DNA from: Henricia sp. BOLD:AAB3569
Lineage: Eukaryota; Echinodermata; Asteroidea; Spinulosida; Echinasteridae
Assembly: GCA_037783545.1 (NCBI GenBank)
Contig: JBBELK010000480.1
Location: 1,869,001 to 1,933,000 of the forward strand
DNA length: 64,000 bases
Direction: 5' to 3'
A program made the position numbers and the translations under genes. Of this stretch, positions 20,461 through 31,519 are shown piece after piece (within the stretch, counting starts at the first letter, position 1; every line of letters starts with the position of its first letter). Under the pieces are notes generated by a model that ran no database searches, had not been told where the DNA came from, and saw nothing but the letters and a program-made list of their open reading frames with translations.

Positions 20461-20529
20461 GGCGGATCCGGCCTCATTAAAATACAGGAATACAATGTAT
20501 TCCTGTATTTTAATGAGGCTGGATCTGCC
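20461..20529. repeat. Near-perfect 69-bp palindrome
   Basis: 33-bp arms with two mismatches and a 3-base spacer, built around CTCATTAAAATACAGGAATAC. No other copy was found in the window. Confidence 0.85.
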
Positions 20530-20573
20530 ACTGCGTATTTAGCACTGAATTCAGTGTCAATCACATCATAATA

Positions 20574-20762
20574 GGGCAGTTTCACAGCTGTTACTGGTCA
20601 CTATCCTCCCGTGTTTGTCTTCCAGATCGAGGAGAGAACAATAGAGCCATGTAGGGGAAACGCACGTGCATGGCTGCTAGCAGAAAAGCACGATCGAGGC
20701 TCTATTTCTGAAGGACAAACACAAGAGACGTTTAGTGACCCGTGACAGCTGTGAAACCGCTC
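20574..20762. mobile_element. Inverted-repeat element with TTTCACAGCTGT ends
   Basis: Outer arms GCAGTTTCACAGCTGTTAC and GTGACAGCTGTGAAACCGC are inverted, with CGTGTTTGTCTTCCAG against CTGAAGGACAAACACA further in. About 190 bp. The centre (TAGAGCC ... GGCTCTA) continues the foldback. Confidence 0.7.
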
Positions 20763-20769
20763 TATAGTG

Positions 20770-21605
20770 TTTGAAACATAATCTTTGCAGCTTATGCAGC
20801 TGTCGCTTATTTAGTTTTTAAAATTTTATACATGTACAATTACTTTTTAAAATTATTTTAAATCATTTATTTTCATTAGGATGTAAGCAATACCATGTAG
20901 GCTATGATCGGACACAAAAGTCGTGACGATCGTACCATGTTTAGCCGAGTTATGGGGGTCACAAGAATTTATTATCAAAATGTTTCTAAATATTATTTAA
21001 CTTAAAAACATTTTAAGTTCGAACCGCCTGTTTCCGTCTAATTAACGTTTTAATCATTCAAAAATAATTTGTGATGTTTAAGCATTACTATCTTTATTTA
21101 AATCCGAAGAATTAAAAAAAATCATATATTTTGTCCTTTTTAGCCACACACCACCTTTAAAAGCCGAATTTGCAATTTAGTATAGGCCTACCAGCAGTTC
21201 CCACGCAAATGATATACAGTACGGGATCTGTTTTCAATCTTGTCCGCGCGCAAAGTACAACAGCCCGATTTCAGCAGAAAAAAAGGAGAGACTCGAGAAA
21301 AGAAATTCACAGTCGATAAACATTCGCTAATCCCGGAAAATCAGCTCTGAAACATCGAAAGTGCAAAATGTCCCAGTCTAGTGGTATTTCAGACAGCGAC
21401 TGCATGCTGCGGGCTGCATGCTGTATTGGTCGATTACTACTTTGCATAAACGAATTTTTCTTTTTTTAATTACCACAAAAATTAATCATTACCTATCAAA
21501 CCTGTTAATAGAGCAAGGGTCACTGTATTTTGCAGGTCTTTTCAATCTGTTAAAGTCATATTCGCGAACAACCCAATTTCCAACAATTTCTGTGCAAATT
21601 AAAAA
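20770..21605. other. No gene recognised
   Basis: AT-rich stretch without assigned repeats. A 33-codon frame starting at 21368 (MSQSSGISDSDC...) has a fair start context but no other support. Confidence 0.45.
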
Positions 21606-21610
21606 CTGGA

Positions 21611-21874
21611 CAGGGGCGGATCCAGGAATTTTTTCTAGGAGGGGGTTTTGCCACCAGGGAGGGGTTTTGCCCGTCAATTTTTTTATGTCAGCTCGTTTCG
21701 GACAGGCGGACACATACAAAATGCATTACATTATATTTTTTGGTGTCGGAGCAGGGAGGGGTTTTGACCCCCCCCCCCTTCCCTTCCCCTCCCCCTCCCC
21801 CTTCCCTCCCCCTCCCCCTCCCCCTTCCCTCCCCCCTCCCCCTCCCCCTCCCCCTCCCTCTGGATCCGCGCCTG
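21611..21874. mobile_element. Short element with CAGGGGCGGATCCAG ends and C-rich core
   Basis: Left end CAGGGGCGGATCCAGG and right end CTGGATCCGCGCCTG are inverted. Inside are GGAGGGGTTTTGCC repeats and about 100 bp of CCCTCCCCCT simple sequence. The CAGGGG start suggests the hAT superfamily, but no clear 8-bp duplication is visible. Confidence 0.7.
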
Positions 21875-21916
21875 CTTTTATTTTTTTTGACTTAGCGTTA
21901 AAATTATATGTGTGGT

Positions 21917-22008
21917 TTAAAAGGCACAGGCTCGTCAGCAATGCGCGCGCGCCAAATTCGTGGCACGATATTGGCGCGCGCGCATTGCTGACGAGCCTGT
22001 GCCTTTAA
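21917..22008. mobile_element. Family A element, internally deleted
   Basis: TTAA at both ends and full AGGCACAGGCTCGTCAGCAA arms are present, but the central CAGCTCCA stem is missing, leaving a 90-bp near-perfect palindrome. Confidence 0.85.
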
Positions 22009-23295
22009 CTTCAAAAGAACAACAGAAATCGGTTTTATATGATCGTTTTTCTCTAATTTGGATGAGGCACACACACGCAAAACGAATTCAGGCAAATTTG
22101 ATGCGGGTGTTTAATTTCTCACACTGGGGAATTGAAATGTTCATTCCGTTCTTCGAATTTTTGACTAATTATTAATTTCACAGGTGGTTGTCATTCGCTG
22201 TTGTTCTCTTTTTCTCATATACCAAATAGAGGGGCAGCCATTGTTTAAAATATGTAACAGATGTTGGCCCTATTTGGCCTATATATTTATTATTGTGAAT
22301 AATGACCACAAAAGAGGATTTTTCATCAGACATTTTAACAACCACCGCCAGCCCACCGCAACAGATTGAGCCGTCACCACGATTTCTGAAATAGGGTGAC
22401 TTTCGTGCATGGTCGGCCACGTGAATGATATAAAAATACTACTGGGACAGATTATTTTAATATGTTGCAGATAATATTGCAACAGTTTTGTATTACGAAA
22501 ACTACTTTGTGCGTGAGAAATTGATTTTGTGGCAACTCATCATGTCTGGACATTTTCCGGCATGACATCACTGATCACGTGATGTCTGCTTATTCGGAAA
22601 AAATGTACGGTTTGTTTATGTGCGCTTTTCTTTGGCCATATAAACCGCGTGATTTACGAAATTCTGTCATTTTGGCAGGACTATATGAAAACAACAAAAA
22701 TATTCAAGGAAATTTCTCTAGAAATACGACTGTTCTTGGAAACAACCATGTAATGAATGTGTTTGAAGCTCTTTAATATGACCTCAGGCTATCCTTTACA
22801 CATTGCACAAGAGAACATGTCATAATGTGCTTTGTTTGCTTTACGCAAACACAAAGATCGCTTCAAGTGCAAAATTGTGTTTGCGCGGGACAATGAGCAT
22901 GTAAAAATTGCTTAACGTTGTCATGGCAACACAATTTACGTCCCTGTGCAATACAATAGGCATTCAGTCTTTTAAAAAAAAACATGGAACGTCGGAACAA
23001 AGCCAAAATTAGCTTTTTGTACAGTGACGTCACTGGATCGTTTTCATGCCCAGACAATTTGACAAATTTTCGTGCAAATTGTCGGCTGTTTCTAATAACA
23101 GAAGCTGCAGTGATAAGTCTGTGTTGTGGGGGAGTTTTAATTACTTTTTATTTTGTGGATATGCTAAATTAAATATAATTTTTTTAGAATCATAGGTTTT
23201 ATTTTCAAGATTCAATATTTCGTAAGAATATTTTGTTTTCGTAATAATGTGCCCTTTAAAAAAAAAAAGTGAACATTATTGGCTTATTAGAAAAA
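22009..23295. other. No gene recognised
   Basis: Short frames only. GTGACGTCACTGG at about 23024 is CRE-like. No repeat family assigned. Confidence 0.5.
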
Positions 23296-23297
23296 GA

Positions 23298-23464
23298 CAG
23301 ACTACTAAAATATGACGTCAGTTGCCAGGGTAACTGGCTCTAAACATTCACTGGTAATCTGAAACGTCCATTGGTAAAGCGCAGGGAAACAGTTCACTGG
23401 TTTTAGTGTAGACCCAGTAACCTTGGCAACACACAAAGGGTGACGTTTTCTCTTTAGTATTCTA
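23298..23464. mobile_element. Family P element, reverse copy
   Basis: Starts TACTAAAATATGACGTCAGT and ends TGACGTTTTCTCTTTAGTA, imperfect inverted ends. The core TGGTAATCTGAAACGTCCAT and GGGAAACAGTTCACTGG is the reverse complement of the block in copies at 25279, 29449, 36468 and 38310. Confidence 0.75.
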
Positions 23465-23686
23465 GTTGAGAATCTAGTGACTATGTATGCTGCACAAACG
23501 CGCTTATTTGATGACGTCATCGTGACGTCACAACATTTTGCTGATAATATGCATTAGACCAAATCTCAACAAACCTAAAACACAATTTGACCTTCATCGG
23601 CCTTTTCGTTCTCTAGATATAACTGTTAAAAGATATATGCAAACGAGCGTCTTCGATTTTTTTCTACCGATGTATAATCCATCCAT

Positions 23687-23831
23687 TTAAAGGCACAGCT
23701 CGTCAATGCGCGCGTGAGGCCAAATTTGTGCCACGAAATACGCAGCTAGCTCCATGCCTTTGCTAGGGAGCTGCGTAATACTTTCGTGGAATTTTGGCCT
23801 CACGCGCGCATTGACGAGCCTCTGCCTTTAA
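23687..23831. mobile_element. Family A hairpin element, complete copy
   Basis: TTAA at both ends, AGGCACAGCTCGTCAATGCG arms, and the CACGAAATACGCAGCT stem. The inner stem has gained a duplicated AGCT. About 145 bp. Confidence 0.85.
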
Positions 23832-24139
23832 GGAATGAAATACGCGCATGCTTGAATCATTAAAACAGAGTGCTTTTCAATCTTTGCGGCAATCACTAAA
23901 ATGGTGCTGACTCATGGTTTTGTTCTCGGATTGAATCACCGCTAACTCTGGTTCTATTAGTGCTTACGGTGAATCACTGCACTCCACTATGCACAGTGAC
24001 AGGCGTTTGATTCGAGTGCAACCATTTAGCATGCGAAACAGAAATAGTAAACGAAAATGGCGTTGTACAGTTCATTATATGGTGCTCTGTGGGTGCCACC
24101 TTGCTTATGTTATTCTTTCCACAAGTGGTAGATAGATTC

Positions 24140-24336
24140 ATTAGCAGCACGATACGAGACAGAGGGTACCCCCTTTTTATTGTTCCTCCATTGTGTCTCA
24201 AACATCCAAGGAATTTTAAACGAATTCCTTTCAGGTTTTAAGGGAAGAGTGTGTTGAGTATAGTGGCAGTGGCGGGGGGGGGGGGGGGGGGGGGGGGGGT
24301 TGGGGGTACCCTCTGTCATATATCGTGCTGGGTGTG
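24140..24336. mobile_element. Family F element, copy 3, with 26-base G run
   Basis: CAGCACGATACGAGACAGAG at the left and CCCTCTGTCATATATCGTGCTG-like right end. The interior repeats CATTGTGTCTCAAACATCCA. A pure run of 26 G (24274-24299) has expanded inside the element. Confidence 0.8.
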
Positions 24337-24559
24337 GACAGATTGGCACCCTCAGTGGGATCAACTTTGAGTGAGATATTTTTTCCCGCCAATTGTGAGA
24401 CAGCCAAAATTACCCGGTGACTGAACCTCCTCTAAACAATAGTGCCTAGACCCAACTTGGAATCTCGGCTAGCTTCTGTTTACTACGAGGTCAAGAGTAA
24501 AAATACATTTTTTTGTGAATATCTTTTACACACCCACTCTTCTGAGAGTTAATTCCAGA

Positions 24560-25280
24560 AAGTCAGCTATAAGCATCTTCCTTTCGCAAGGGTCTTTCCT
24601 GCACTCGTACCTCGCTTGCCAAGAACCTTGCTGCATCGACTGGGTCTGAGCTGTATTGAGGAATATATATGAATATTGATTAGCCAGTGACAGTGATCGC
24701 AACTGACCAATCACGCGCAGCGCATGTTTCTCGGTCATCGCATGCAGTGCCGATAGGCCCGATATACTAAAGCGCGACATTCAAAATGCATCATAGCTAG
24801 GACGCTGTTGCCAACAGCGTCCTAGCTATGATGCATTTTGAATGTTGCCACTTTTACTAGGGGGTGGGGTCCAATGTTTAAATAAACAGTCATTGTAAAG
24901 GCGTTTTTTAATAGGCCTATCTTTATTCAGAGATTCTGCGTTTAGCTTTTAGCGAAATATAGTAAGTCTTCCTTCAGTTACGAACATTTATACTGCGTGC
25001 AAGATAAAATGATATACATGTACATAAAAAGATCTCCCCCACACAAATTGTGGTAATTGCAGCTACGATGTCGCGAGATAAACAACACGCGAGATGATTT
25101 TCGAAACGGCTCATTAAAAGGTCAAAAGATACAGGTCAAAAGATATCTTGTCTCTCATTGGTTGAACAGCCCTAGGCCTGTAATACAGCTCAGACCCAGT
25201 CGATGCAGCAAGGTTCTTGGCAAGCGAGGTACGAGTGCAGGAAAGACCCTTGCGAAAGGAAGATGGCTATAAGTAGAGCA
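24560..25280. repeat. Long inverted repeat enclosing a perfect palindrome
   Basis: The arm 24560-24655 (AGCATCTTCCTTTCGCAAGG ... CTGGGTCTGAGCTGTATT) returns as its reverse complement at 25180-25275, nearly identical over about 90 bp. The intervening 525 bp hold the palindrome at 24777-24845. It could be one foldback element. Frames seen on both sides are mirror images of the same arm. Confidence 0.8.
24777..24845. repeat. Perfect 34-bp-arm palindrome
   Basis: Arms of 34 bases pair without mismatch around a single C at 24811; the axis reads GACGCTGTTG, C, CAACAGCGTC. Such perfect symmetry implies recent origin or ongoing correction. Confidence 0.92.
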
Positions 25281-25414
25281 CTAAAGTCGGAACACCACCC
25301 TTTGTGTGTTGCTAGACGGGTCTAAACTAAACACAGTGAGCTGTTTCCATGTGCCTTAACAATGGGCGTTTCAGATTACCAGCGAATGTTTAGACTGACG
25401 TCACACTTTATCAG
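25279..25414 (+). mobile_element. Family P element
   Basis: CACTAAAGT left end, TTTGTGTGTTGC, CAGTGAGCTGTTTCCATGTG, GCGTTTCAGATTACCAGCGA and ACGTCACACTTTATCAGT right end. It abuts the long inverted repeat to its left. Confidence 0.7.
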
Positions 25415-25539
25415 TCTATTAGCTTGTCGATGCACTGTCGTCTCGACTTATGTCGACTTGGCGAAATAAATTATATTGGTATCTGAATAAGTAGGGTGGC
25501 ACTGACAGAGCACCGTAGTACATGAACAGACGCGCCAAA

Positions 25540-25735
25540 TTTAGGTTCGTTGGCACAATCTGATACAGTCAGTCCGCAGCGCCCCCGATAATGAGGTCAA
25601 ATGCCCAATTTTATCTGCACAGCTCATCGGCGTGAACGCACCGCGAGAAAGTCCGGGATGTTCGCGAGATTTCGTTGGCCTTATTTTGTTGCTCGCAAGC
25701 GTTTTAAACGAGTAGTTGGTGGCCAAGATGGCTGG
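25540..25735 (+). CDS. Candidate first exon: CpG-rich leader with ATG and consensus donor
   Basis: The stretch is richer in CG dinucleotides than its surroundings (GTTCGCGAGATTTCG is close to the CTCGCGAGA promoter motif). AAGATGGCTGG (ATG at 25728) is a good start context and is followed at once by GTAAGT, a consensus splice donor, so the coding part would be M-A-G(2/3). The best downstream acceptor in phase I found is at 26447. The product is not recognised; the exon call rests on signal quality only. Confidence 0.35.
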
Positions 25736-26367
25736 GTAAGTTTGGAAAACAATTCTTTCTGTTTCGATTGATGTATATTTTGTCACAATTTGGGTAATTT
25801 TTTAGTTGGTAATTGTGTAAATCTGAAGTGATGGGTCGTATCGTGGATTTTGAGGGGGTCAATTGGTTTGTGCATCCTGACTGGACTAGACAAAACTTTG
25901 GAAAACAATAGCGTTTTTCCGATAGATGAAGACACGTGCTTTTGTTTAACGTGTCATGTGGCTTGCTGAAAGAGTTTTTTCAATGGTTTTTGCGCTACGA
26001 TTTTACCGCGAGATTTCACCCTTTTAGCAGTGCGACTGTGGCTGCACACGTACGCGTGTGCACGCAGACATTGTAGAAATGCGCCTGAACACATTCATGA
26101 CAGTCAACTCGACCATTGGACCAACTCGACCGTTGGACCAACTCGTCCGTTGACCGACTCGACTTCAAAGTTGAGGGAAATTTGGGGAGTCGATCATGGC
26201 TTCAGACCTTGGGTGCAAAACATATGAGTCAGGCTGACAAATTGTTAAGTCTTTCTTCACACAATTAAAACAAAATCTTAATTTTTTTTTATCCCACTTT
26301 TATTTATTTTTGAAAGTATTGGGAATTTTAAAGTTGGAATCAGGTCAAGTCGCCCCCTTATGAACTT

Positions 26368-26393
26368 GGCCCCTCCCCCTCCCCCTCCCCCTC
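26368..26393. repeat. CCCCCT simple repeat
   Basis: Four CCCCCT-type units. It lies in the intron of the candidate gene. Confidence 0.8.
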
Positions 26394-26447
26394 GATGTTA
26401 TTAATAGTGCTCACTAATTTTGTTTTAACTTTTTCCAATTACTGCAG

Positions 26448-27418
26448 CGGTCATCATGGGGACCTGCTGTTATGTACATGTATGCAGCATCAAAAGCACA
26501 ATGGCATAGGATAACGCAAAGTTAATCTGAGACAGTCATCTCCCGACAACTTCACAGAGACTCCGGCATTTATCTCTGGTAATTTTAGTCATTCTTACTC
26601 ACTTACTTGCAAACTTACGCTGGGGTAAAACAAGATCTGGGGGTAAAAACAAAACCTGTAACAAACCTATGTGTGGGCCATAAAGCTTGTGGACGCATGA
26701 GTTCAAGGTGGAGCCACCTTATCATGTCAAAAATTGACAATCTGAGAAACCTGATGCACTTTCTATTGCCCAATTTATTCGATATAGATTGCATTTGTTT
26801 TGCTTGCTAGCAGAAATACACCCAACAAATTTAAATCCCAGCATGACACCAGAAAAAAACACGGTCAAAAGTAAGAGCTTTTTGCTTCCTAAAATAAGCT
26901 CACATGATCTAATTACAATGCATGTCAAAATTGTCAACTGATTTTCATAACTTCATGTTTTATATGCATGTGTTGTTAGAGCAAGTCCCACCTAGAGTTT
27001 ACATGAATATAATGTTAAACCAGCTGATGTCAGTGATGAGAGATACAACCTATATTTTATTTTTGGGATCTCTGCAGCTTGAAATACAATCAATGAACCA
27101 TATATTTTGTATCGTCATACATGTATTTGTCTTTTACAGTTTATCCAGTATACTTTAGAAACTCTAATCTGAGTGTTTACATGTGTGGCAGTTAACGAGT
27201 TTTCAAAACTTTTTTATAATATTTTTGTAATTATATACTCTTTGCAACAACAGAACCTGTTGTGACTATTCCGCTCGTGGTTTTTCATTATGGTTACATT
27301 TTTGGCAATAATAACTGTTTTAAGTCCACCATATGTCGATCATAAGTCATGTACATGTTTTAACAGATTTATTTATCAGTTGCTGTGTAGTATCCAAAGA
27401 TGTGTGACATTGAATAAA
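26448..27418 (+). CDS. Candidate terminal exon after a strong acceptor
   Basis: A pyrimidine-rich tract ending TTACTGCAG precedes 26448. Joined to the exon at 25728 the frame would read MAGGHHGD and continue to a TAA at 26512-26514, giving only about 24 residues, then untranslated sequence to an AATAAA at 27413-27418. It may instead be a non-coding RNA exon, or the exon may end earlier at an unseen donor. No family recognised. Confidence 0.22.
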
Positions 27419-28323
27419 TTAAAAAGAACCGTTAACAATCTGTCGTGTTTCCTGTGTCATATAATCCTTTGCCCAACTGGACTGATTACTGTTTAAAATT
27501 TATTTGGGCAGATGGAGGCATAGAACAAGGAAAAAGAACATTAGGAAATTACTTCACTCTTGTGTAAACATAAAAAAAGCTTCAGATCCCGGCTAAGTGA
27601 TTTTTAGGAAAAAATGATTAAAACTAAGATTGACTACACACTTGGCTATGGTTTGAGAGTTTTTACACCTAACCGGTTTGAATTTAACTTGATTTATGGG
27701 GGCTTAACAATACTGTTCGAAGAGGAGAAAAGGAAATAAAGGTAGACCTATACATGCATTCAATAAATAGCTCCGTGTGTACAACCCACGAAAAAATTGG
27801 TGGACTAGAAACCAGTCTAATCTGGAACTAGCAATGACGTCATCGTTAGCCAATCGGACAACGGGAAACTATGCGGTGCCACGGCGGTAATTTTGGGTTT
27901 GTGTTTATTCGGAATGACGATGGATTTCGCTGCATCCTGACTGGACTAGACAAAAGTACGTACAATTTTCATTATTTGTGGGTAGAATATTACATATTCT
28001 TTGTATAAAAGGTAAACATGGACTGCTGATTGTAGTGACAAGGGAAGATTTTGGCCGATTTTTGGGGTGTCGTTTGTCGTGTTTTTGGACGTGTTTTTTC
28101 CTGAATATTTCTCACCTCAAAATGCAAAAAAAACATGAAATAGTGATACTCGACGACAGATATGTTTCTCTTCTTTCCGAAAAGTCTAGTGTTATAGGTC
28201 AGATTTCTGGAAACGACTAAGAAATCCTTAGTTTTCGACGGGCTGTTCAAGCTCATTAAATATGCACGACCGTAACTGGTTGAGGTCACGCGTGCATATT
28301 GTGCACATAAAAACAAGCACTTT
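27419..28323. other. No gene recognised; duplicated 24-mer
   Basis: GCATCCTGACTGGACTAGAC plus AAAA occurs at about 27933 and also at 25873, both after a GATGGATTT or GTGGATTTT-type lead-in. The two are not part of a repeat seen elsewhere in the window. No coding call. Confidence 0.45.
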
Positions 28324-28655
28324 TTAGCGCGCTGCGGACTGACTGGATAGATTCGTCGCGCGCGCGCCAAGAATTCCCAGAGCGATCGATAGTATGACGT
28401 TCTCCTTAAATTCTACTTTGACATCCATCATTGATTTTTGCTTCTTTCGACATGTCCGTTTCGCAGGAGGTTTTACGAGATCCTCTGTCGTAAGGCGAAG
28501 TGGTATATCTGAGACGGCTGTTTGGCGCAAAAACACATTCGGCTCGTTCCGCCATGACATGAAGTCGAACGGATGCGATTTAACATCGACTTGTTCTTGG
28601 CTTGCACGGCGCAAGTCACGAGTTTGACAGATGCCGTGTTGTGAGAACGTTGAAC
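28324..28655 (-). CDS. Candidate internal exon, unknown protein
   Basis: The minus strand is open for about 110 codons from just after a TAG/TGA pair to the GC-rich 28324 end, with a composition typical of protein (FDFMSWRNEPNVFL, DIPLRLTTEDLVKPP, KRTCRKKQKS). CpG is frequent. An AG at the upstream stop (TTCAATAG) could be an acceptor but has a weak pyrimidine tract; no clear donor was found. It may be a chance frame. Confidence 0.2.
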
Positions 28656-28729
28656 TTCACTATTGAAGTTTAGAGCAATTAAGACGATATCGTACGCAAA
28701 GCATAAAATTACCATTTTTTAAAATACCT

Positions 28730-29221
28730 TTAAAGGTACAGAACACATGATTGGTATCTCGAAAATCAGACATGTTCACATATTTACACATAACTTACGT
28801 AATATATACATGAAAGTGCTATAATCTTTGAGAAATGAGTAAAACAATTAGTTTTCATCTCATGAGACGAAAATTCTGCAATTCGCCCCAAAACCATTTT
28901 GCGCAAGTGCCATTTCGCCCCTAAACCACTTCGCCCGAGTGCCATTTCGCCCAAAATCACTTCGTCCAAACACTACATCGCCTAAATGCCACTTCGCCCC
29001 AAAACCACTTCGTGCACAGGCCGTGGTTTAGGGCGAAATGATTCAGGGCGAAGTGGTTTTGGGCCGAAATGACTGCAAACCCTTTTTTGACTGTTTTCTC
29101 AAAAGTTAGGCGAAGTACGGAGCTGGTTTTTGCTCAGGTTGTTTTCAATAATGCATATCTTCAATCACACAGGGGGATAAAACTATTTGTAACAGTTTAT
29201 TAATCATAATATTATCTTTAA
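28730..29221. mobile_element. Family B element, copy 2
   Basis: TTAA at both ends, left end AGGTACAGAACACATGATTG, right end CATAATATTATC. The same minisatellite (TTCGCCCCAAAACCACTTCG units) in the opposite orientation to copy 1, and ACTGTTTTCTCAAAAGTTAG. Directly followed by a B-related element. Confidence 0.85.
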
Positions 29222-29400
29222 AGATAGTATTATACAAGATTGGAAAACTGTTACATGTACAAACGGTGTTATCTCCATGTGTGATTGAGGATGTGTATGA
29301 TAAAAATCAACCTGTTGTCAGCTCAGTACCTCATCTACGTCCCGAGGAAACGATAAAAACTGTGCCCATGCTTTTAAGAAATTGTGTGAAGTCATATGTC
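29222..29400. mobile_element. B-related element lacking the minisatellite
   Basis: AAGATAGTATTATACAAGATTGG, GGTGTTATCTCCATGTGTG, AACCTGTTGTCAGCTCAGTA and CCCATGCTTTTAAGAAATT recur at 40330-40590, 41222-41400 and 42395-42760. It shares the end and the GTGTGATTGAGGAT block with family B. Confidence 0.6.
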
Positions 29401-29448
29401 TTATTTAGGATGGTTCTCTGGCACGGGGGGGATTCATTATTAATATAG

Positions 29449-29606
29449 TACTAAAGTGAAAACGTCACTCTTTGTGTGTTGCCAAGGTTACTGGGTCTAC
29501 ACAAAAACCAGTGAACTGTTTCCCTGCGCCTTAGCAATGGACGTTTCAGATTACCAGTGATTGTTTAAATCCAGTTACCCTGGTAAGTGATGTCACACTT
29601 TAGTAG
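29449..29606 (+). mobile_element. Family P element, best copy
   Basis: Left TACTAAAGTGAAAACGTCAC and right GTGATGTCACACTTTAGTA are inverted ends. Interior GCCAAGGTTACTGGGTCTAC, CAGTGAACTGTTTCCCTGCG and GACGTTTCAGATTACCAGTG are the family signature. About 158 bp. Confidence 0.8.
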
Positions 29607-30735
29607 CAACTCAACCCAGTATGGATTGTTAAATTTCTCCGATAAACATTCTTACTATAATCAATAAAAATGGCTTGATGGCGATGCTTTTGAAAATACA
29701 TTAAAATGGAAACGAAAAATGAAAAGGGTGTATTTTTGCAACGCCGCGCGTGTGCATGTACTGTAAAGTGTATACAATTGGTGTATATGTATACCTCGTG
29801 CCGAAAACACTGTACTGAAAAACTCTTCGATGCATGCGAGTTAAGATTTCAGTACACAGCATTCCAAGACATATCATTAAGGAAAATGACTCATAGATGC
29901 TCAAATTACAAGAATCTGGCGAAAGTGTCTGGGTCAATTTACATATTGGCGTGGATGGACGGGGGATATCCCCGGGCAGACGAGAGCGCGGCAAATCGGA
30001 CGCAACAAAACCGCATTATTAGCGCGAATTTCCAACACTGTGTGTTTCTTATCTCAGGGTTAGCCTCGGGCCACGAGTCGTCCAAAAGCCCGCGTCTAAA
30101 AATCATTGCCCACGCGCTAATCAGCGTCGCTTAATTTGTGCGGCTGGTCTCGAGGCTATTCGTATATAGGATCGATTACTGGGCGACGCTGTGGAACCAG
30201 GCTTCAGGAATTGCCGGGATTTTGTGAATTTTTGTGTGGGTTTTGCAAAATTACTAACTGAAAATTGAAAGTAATCCTACACTTACATATTTTTCTCTGT
30301 CATAAACGTTGTTTATCACTTTAGGCCTGAAAGACATATTTTTTTGTATCGATAGTTTAAATAATCGTGCCGTGGGCATTTCTGGAGTCTAGTTCCTTAA
30401 TCCCACGAGCGTGAAATCTACCTGTTAGACCATGGGGTCTCATGGGCAAAGAGATTATTCGGCCGGCATTCACAAATTCGATACGCGCCGTTGTTTTGCA
30501 TATATGCTATATCGGGATTACATTGGTGTACGTATAGAATATGGGATGAACATTCCCCAAAATTAAAGCAGTCTCGCAACTATTATTTGAGATATCATCA
30601 TGTTCATGTTCGGCGATTTTTCAGTGTAAATGAATACAACTTATAATTTATATGTATACTCTCTAAATGTAACGAACACAAAATCTGGCATGTTACCTGA
30701 TCACCATTAAAATGAAACAACCAAACTTGGGATGA
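29607..30735. other. No gene recognised
   Basis: Short frames only; a 142-codon frame at 29706-30134 has unusual composition and no recognisable motif, and is read here as chance. Confidence 0.45.
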
Positions 30736-30807
30736 GAAAAAAATCGAGATTCGAACCCGAGACCTCTTACTCACTAGGAAAATACTCTACCAGCTGAGCT
30801 ATAAGGC
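30736..30807 (-). pseudogene. tRNA-Thr(AGU)-like pseudogene or SINE head
   Basis: On the minus strand: A box TAGCTCAGCTGGTAGAG, loop CTAGTGA (anticodon AGT), B box GGTTCGAATCTC with an intact T stem. The acceptor stem does not pair (5' GCCTTAT against T-rich 3' end), so a working tRNA is unlikely. A run of T follows, which would stop RNA polymerase III. Confidence 0.65.
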
Positions 30808-30879
30808 ATGTATATAGTCCCTCAGGTTTCCCTATATGGACCCAATTCTTCTCTCGGTTCTAAATGTAAAAGAATGAAA

Positions 30880-30965
30880 AACTCACTCTTCAAAAGAGTG
30901 AATCCCTTATAAAACCACTAAAAAAGTGAGTTTTTCACTATTGTACATTTATAGAGTATACCAGA
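30880..30965. repeat. Inverted repeat with AAAAACTCACT arms
   Basis: GAATGAAAAACTCACTCTT is matched by AAGTGAGTTTTTCACT about 50 bases on. Both arms also contain AGAGTGA or CACTCT words like the stretch at 9280-9370. Confidence 0.5.
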
Positions 30966-31164
30966 GATTACATTTTTGGTTTAAAAAAAATGGAATTGCC
31001 GTTAGAACGCAAAATTACAAACGTCTCAAATAAACAACTAAAAACCTTCGTCATGACATTTTACGAGAAACAAAACCCAGATTGTCCCATTCGCCTTCAA
31101 ACTAATTCCTCATTTAGATGCAAAATCGTGGGGAAACAATTTCAATTAGGCTTATAATGTTTGC

Positions 31165-31519
31165 ATATAAATGGAGCTTGTTCGGATTCTCCCAGAAAAT
31201 GGATTTCGTTCTAACCATAACAATCATAAAATACCTCCCCAAAATACTATCCATGGGCCTATAGGAAGAAAACGGGAAATTAGCAATCTCCAATTTGGAA
31301 GGAAAAAAAAGGTATAGAACGGACAAATTCGTTTACAAAATATGCTTATAGTACGGGTGCTATTTTTTTTTACGATATCCTTGAAAATATACAAGTTAAG
31401 AGCGCGAAATTTCATAATGGTAATGAGAAAAATGTGATACATTATATGGTATCAAAATCTCAACACCACCATGAGGTATACGTGGGGGTCATAAAAGTGA
31501 TCTGGTCACGCTCCTTTAA
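31165..31519. mobile_element. Family D element, nearly complete
   Basis: The right end GTGATCTGGTCACGCTCCTT is followed by TTAA; the left end (GGAGCTTGTTCGGATTCTCC) is its diverged inverse. Interior GGATTTCGTTCTAACC, CTCCCCAAAATACTATCCAT and TGGTATCAAAATCTCAACAC are shared with the copies at 533, 7519 and 63031. Confidence 0.75.

Noticed and set aside
21418..22008. 196-codon plus frame
   Set aside because: It runs through a hAT-like element with C-rich repeats and into a family A hairpin; the reading is an artefact of low stop density in C-rich DNA.
27990..28370. 126-codon minus frame
   Set aside because: Composition is Lys/Thr-rich without motif, it overlaps the 28324 candidate in another frame, and no splice or start signal supports it.
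30736..30807. Functional tRNA-Thr gene
   Set aside because: Acceptor stem does not pair and the anticodon stem is weak.
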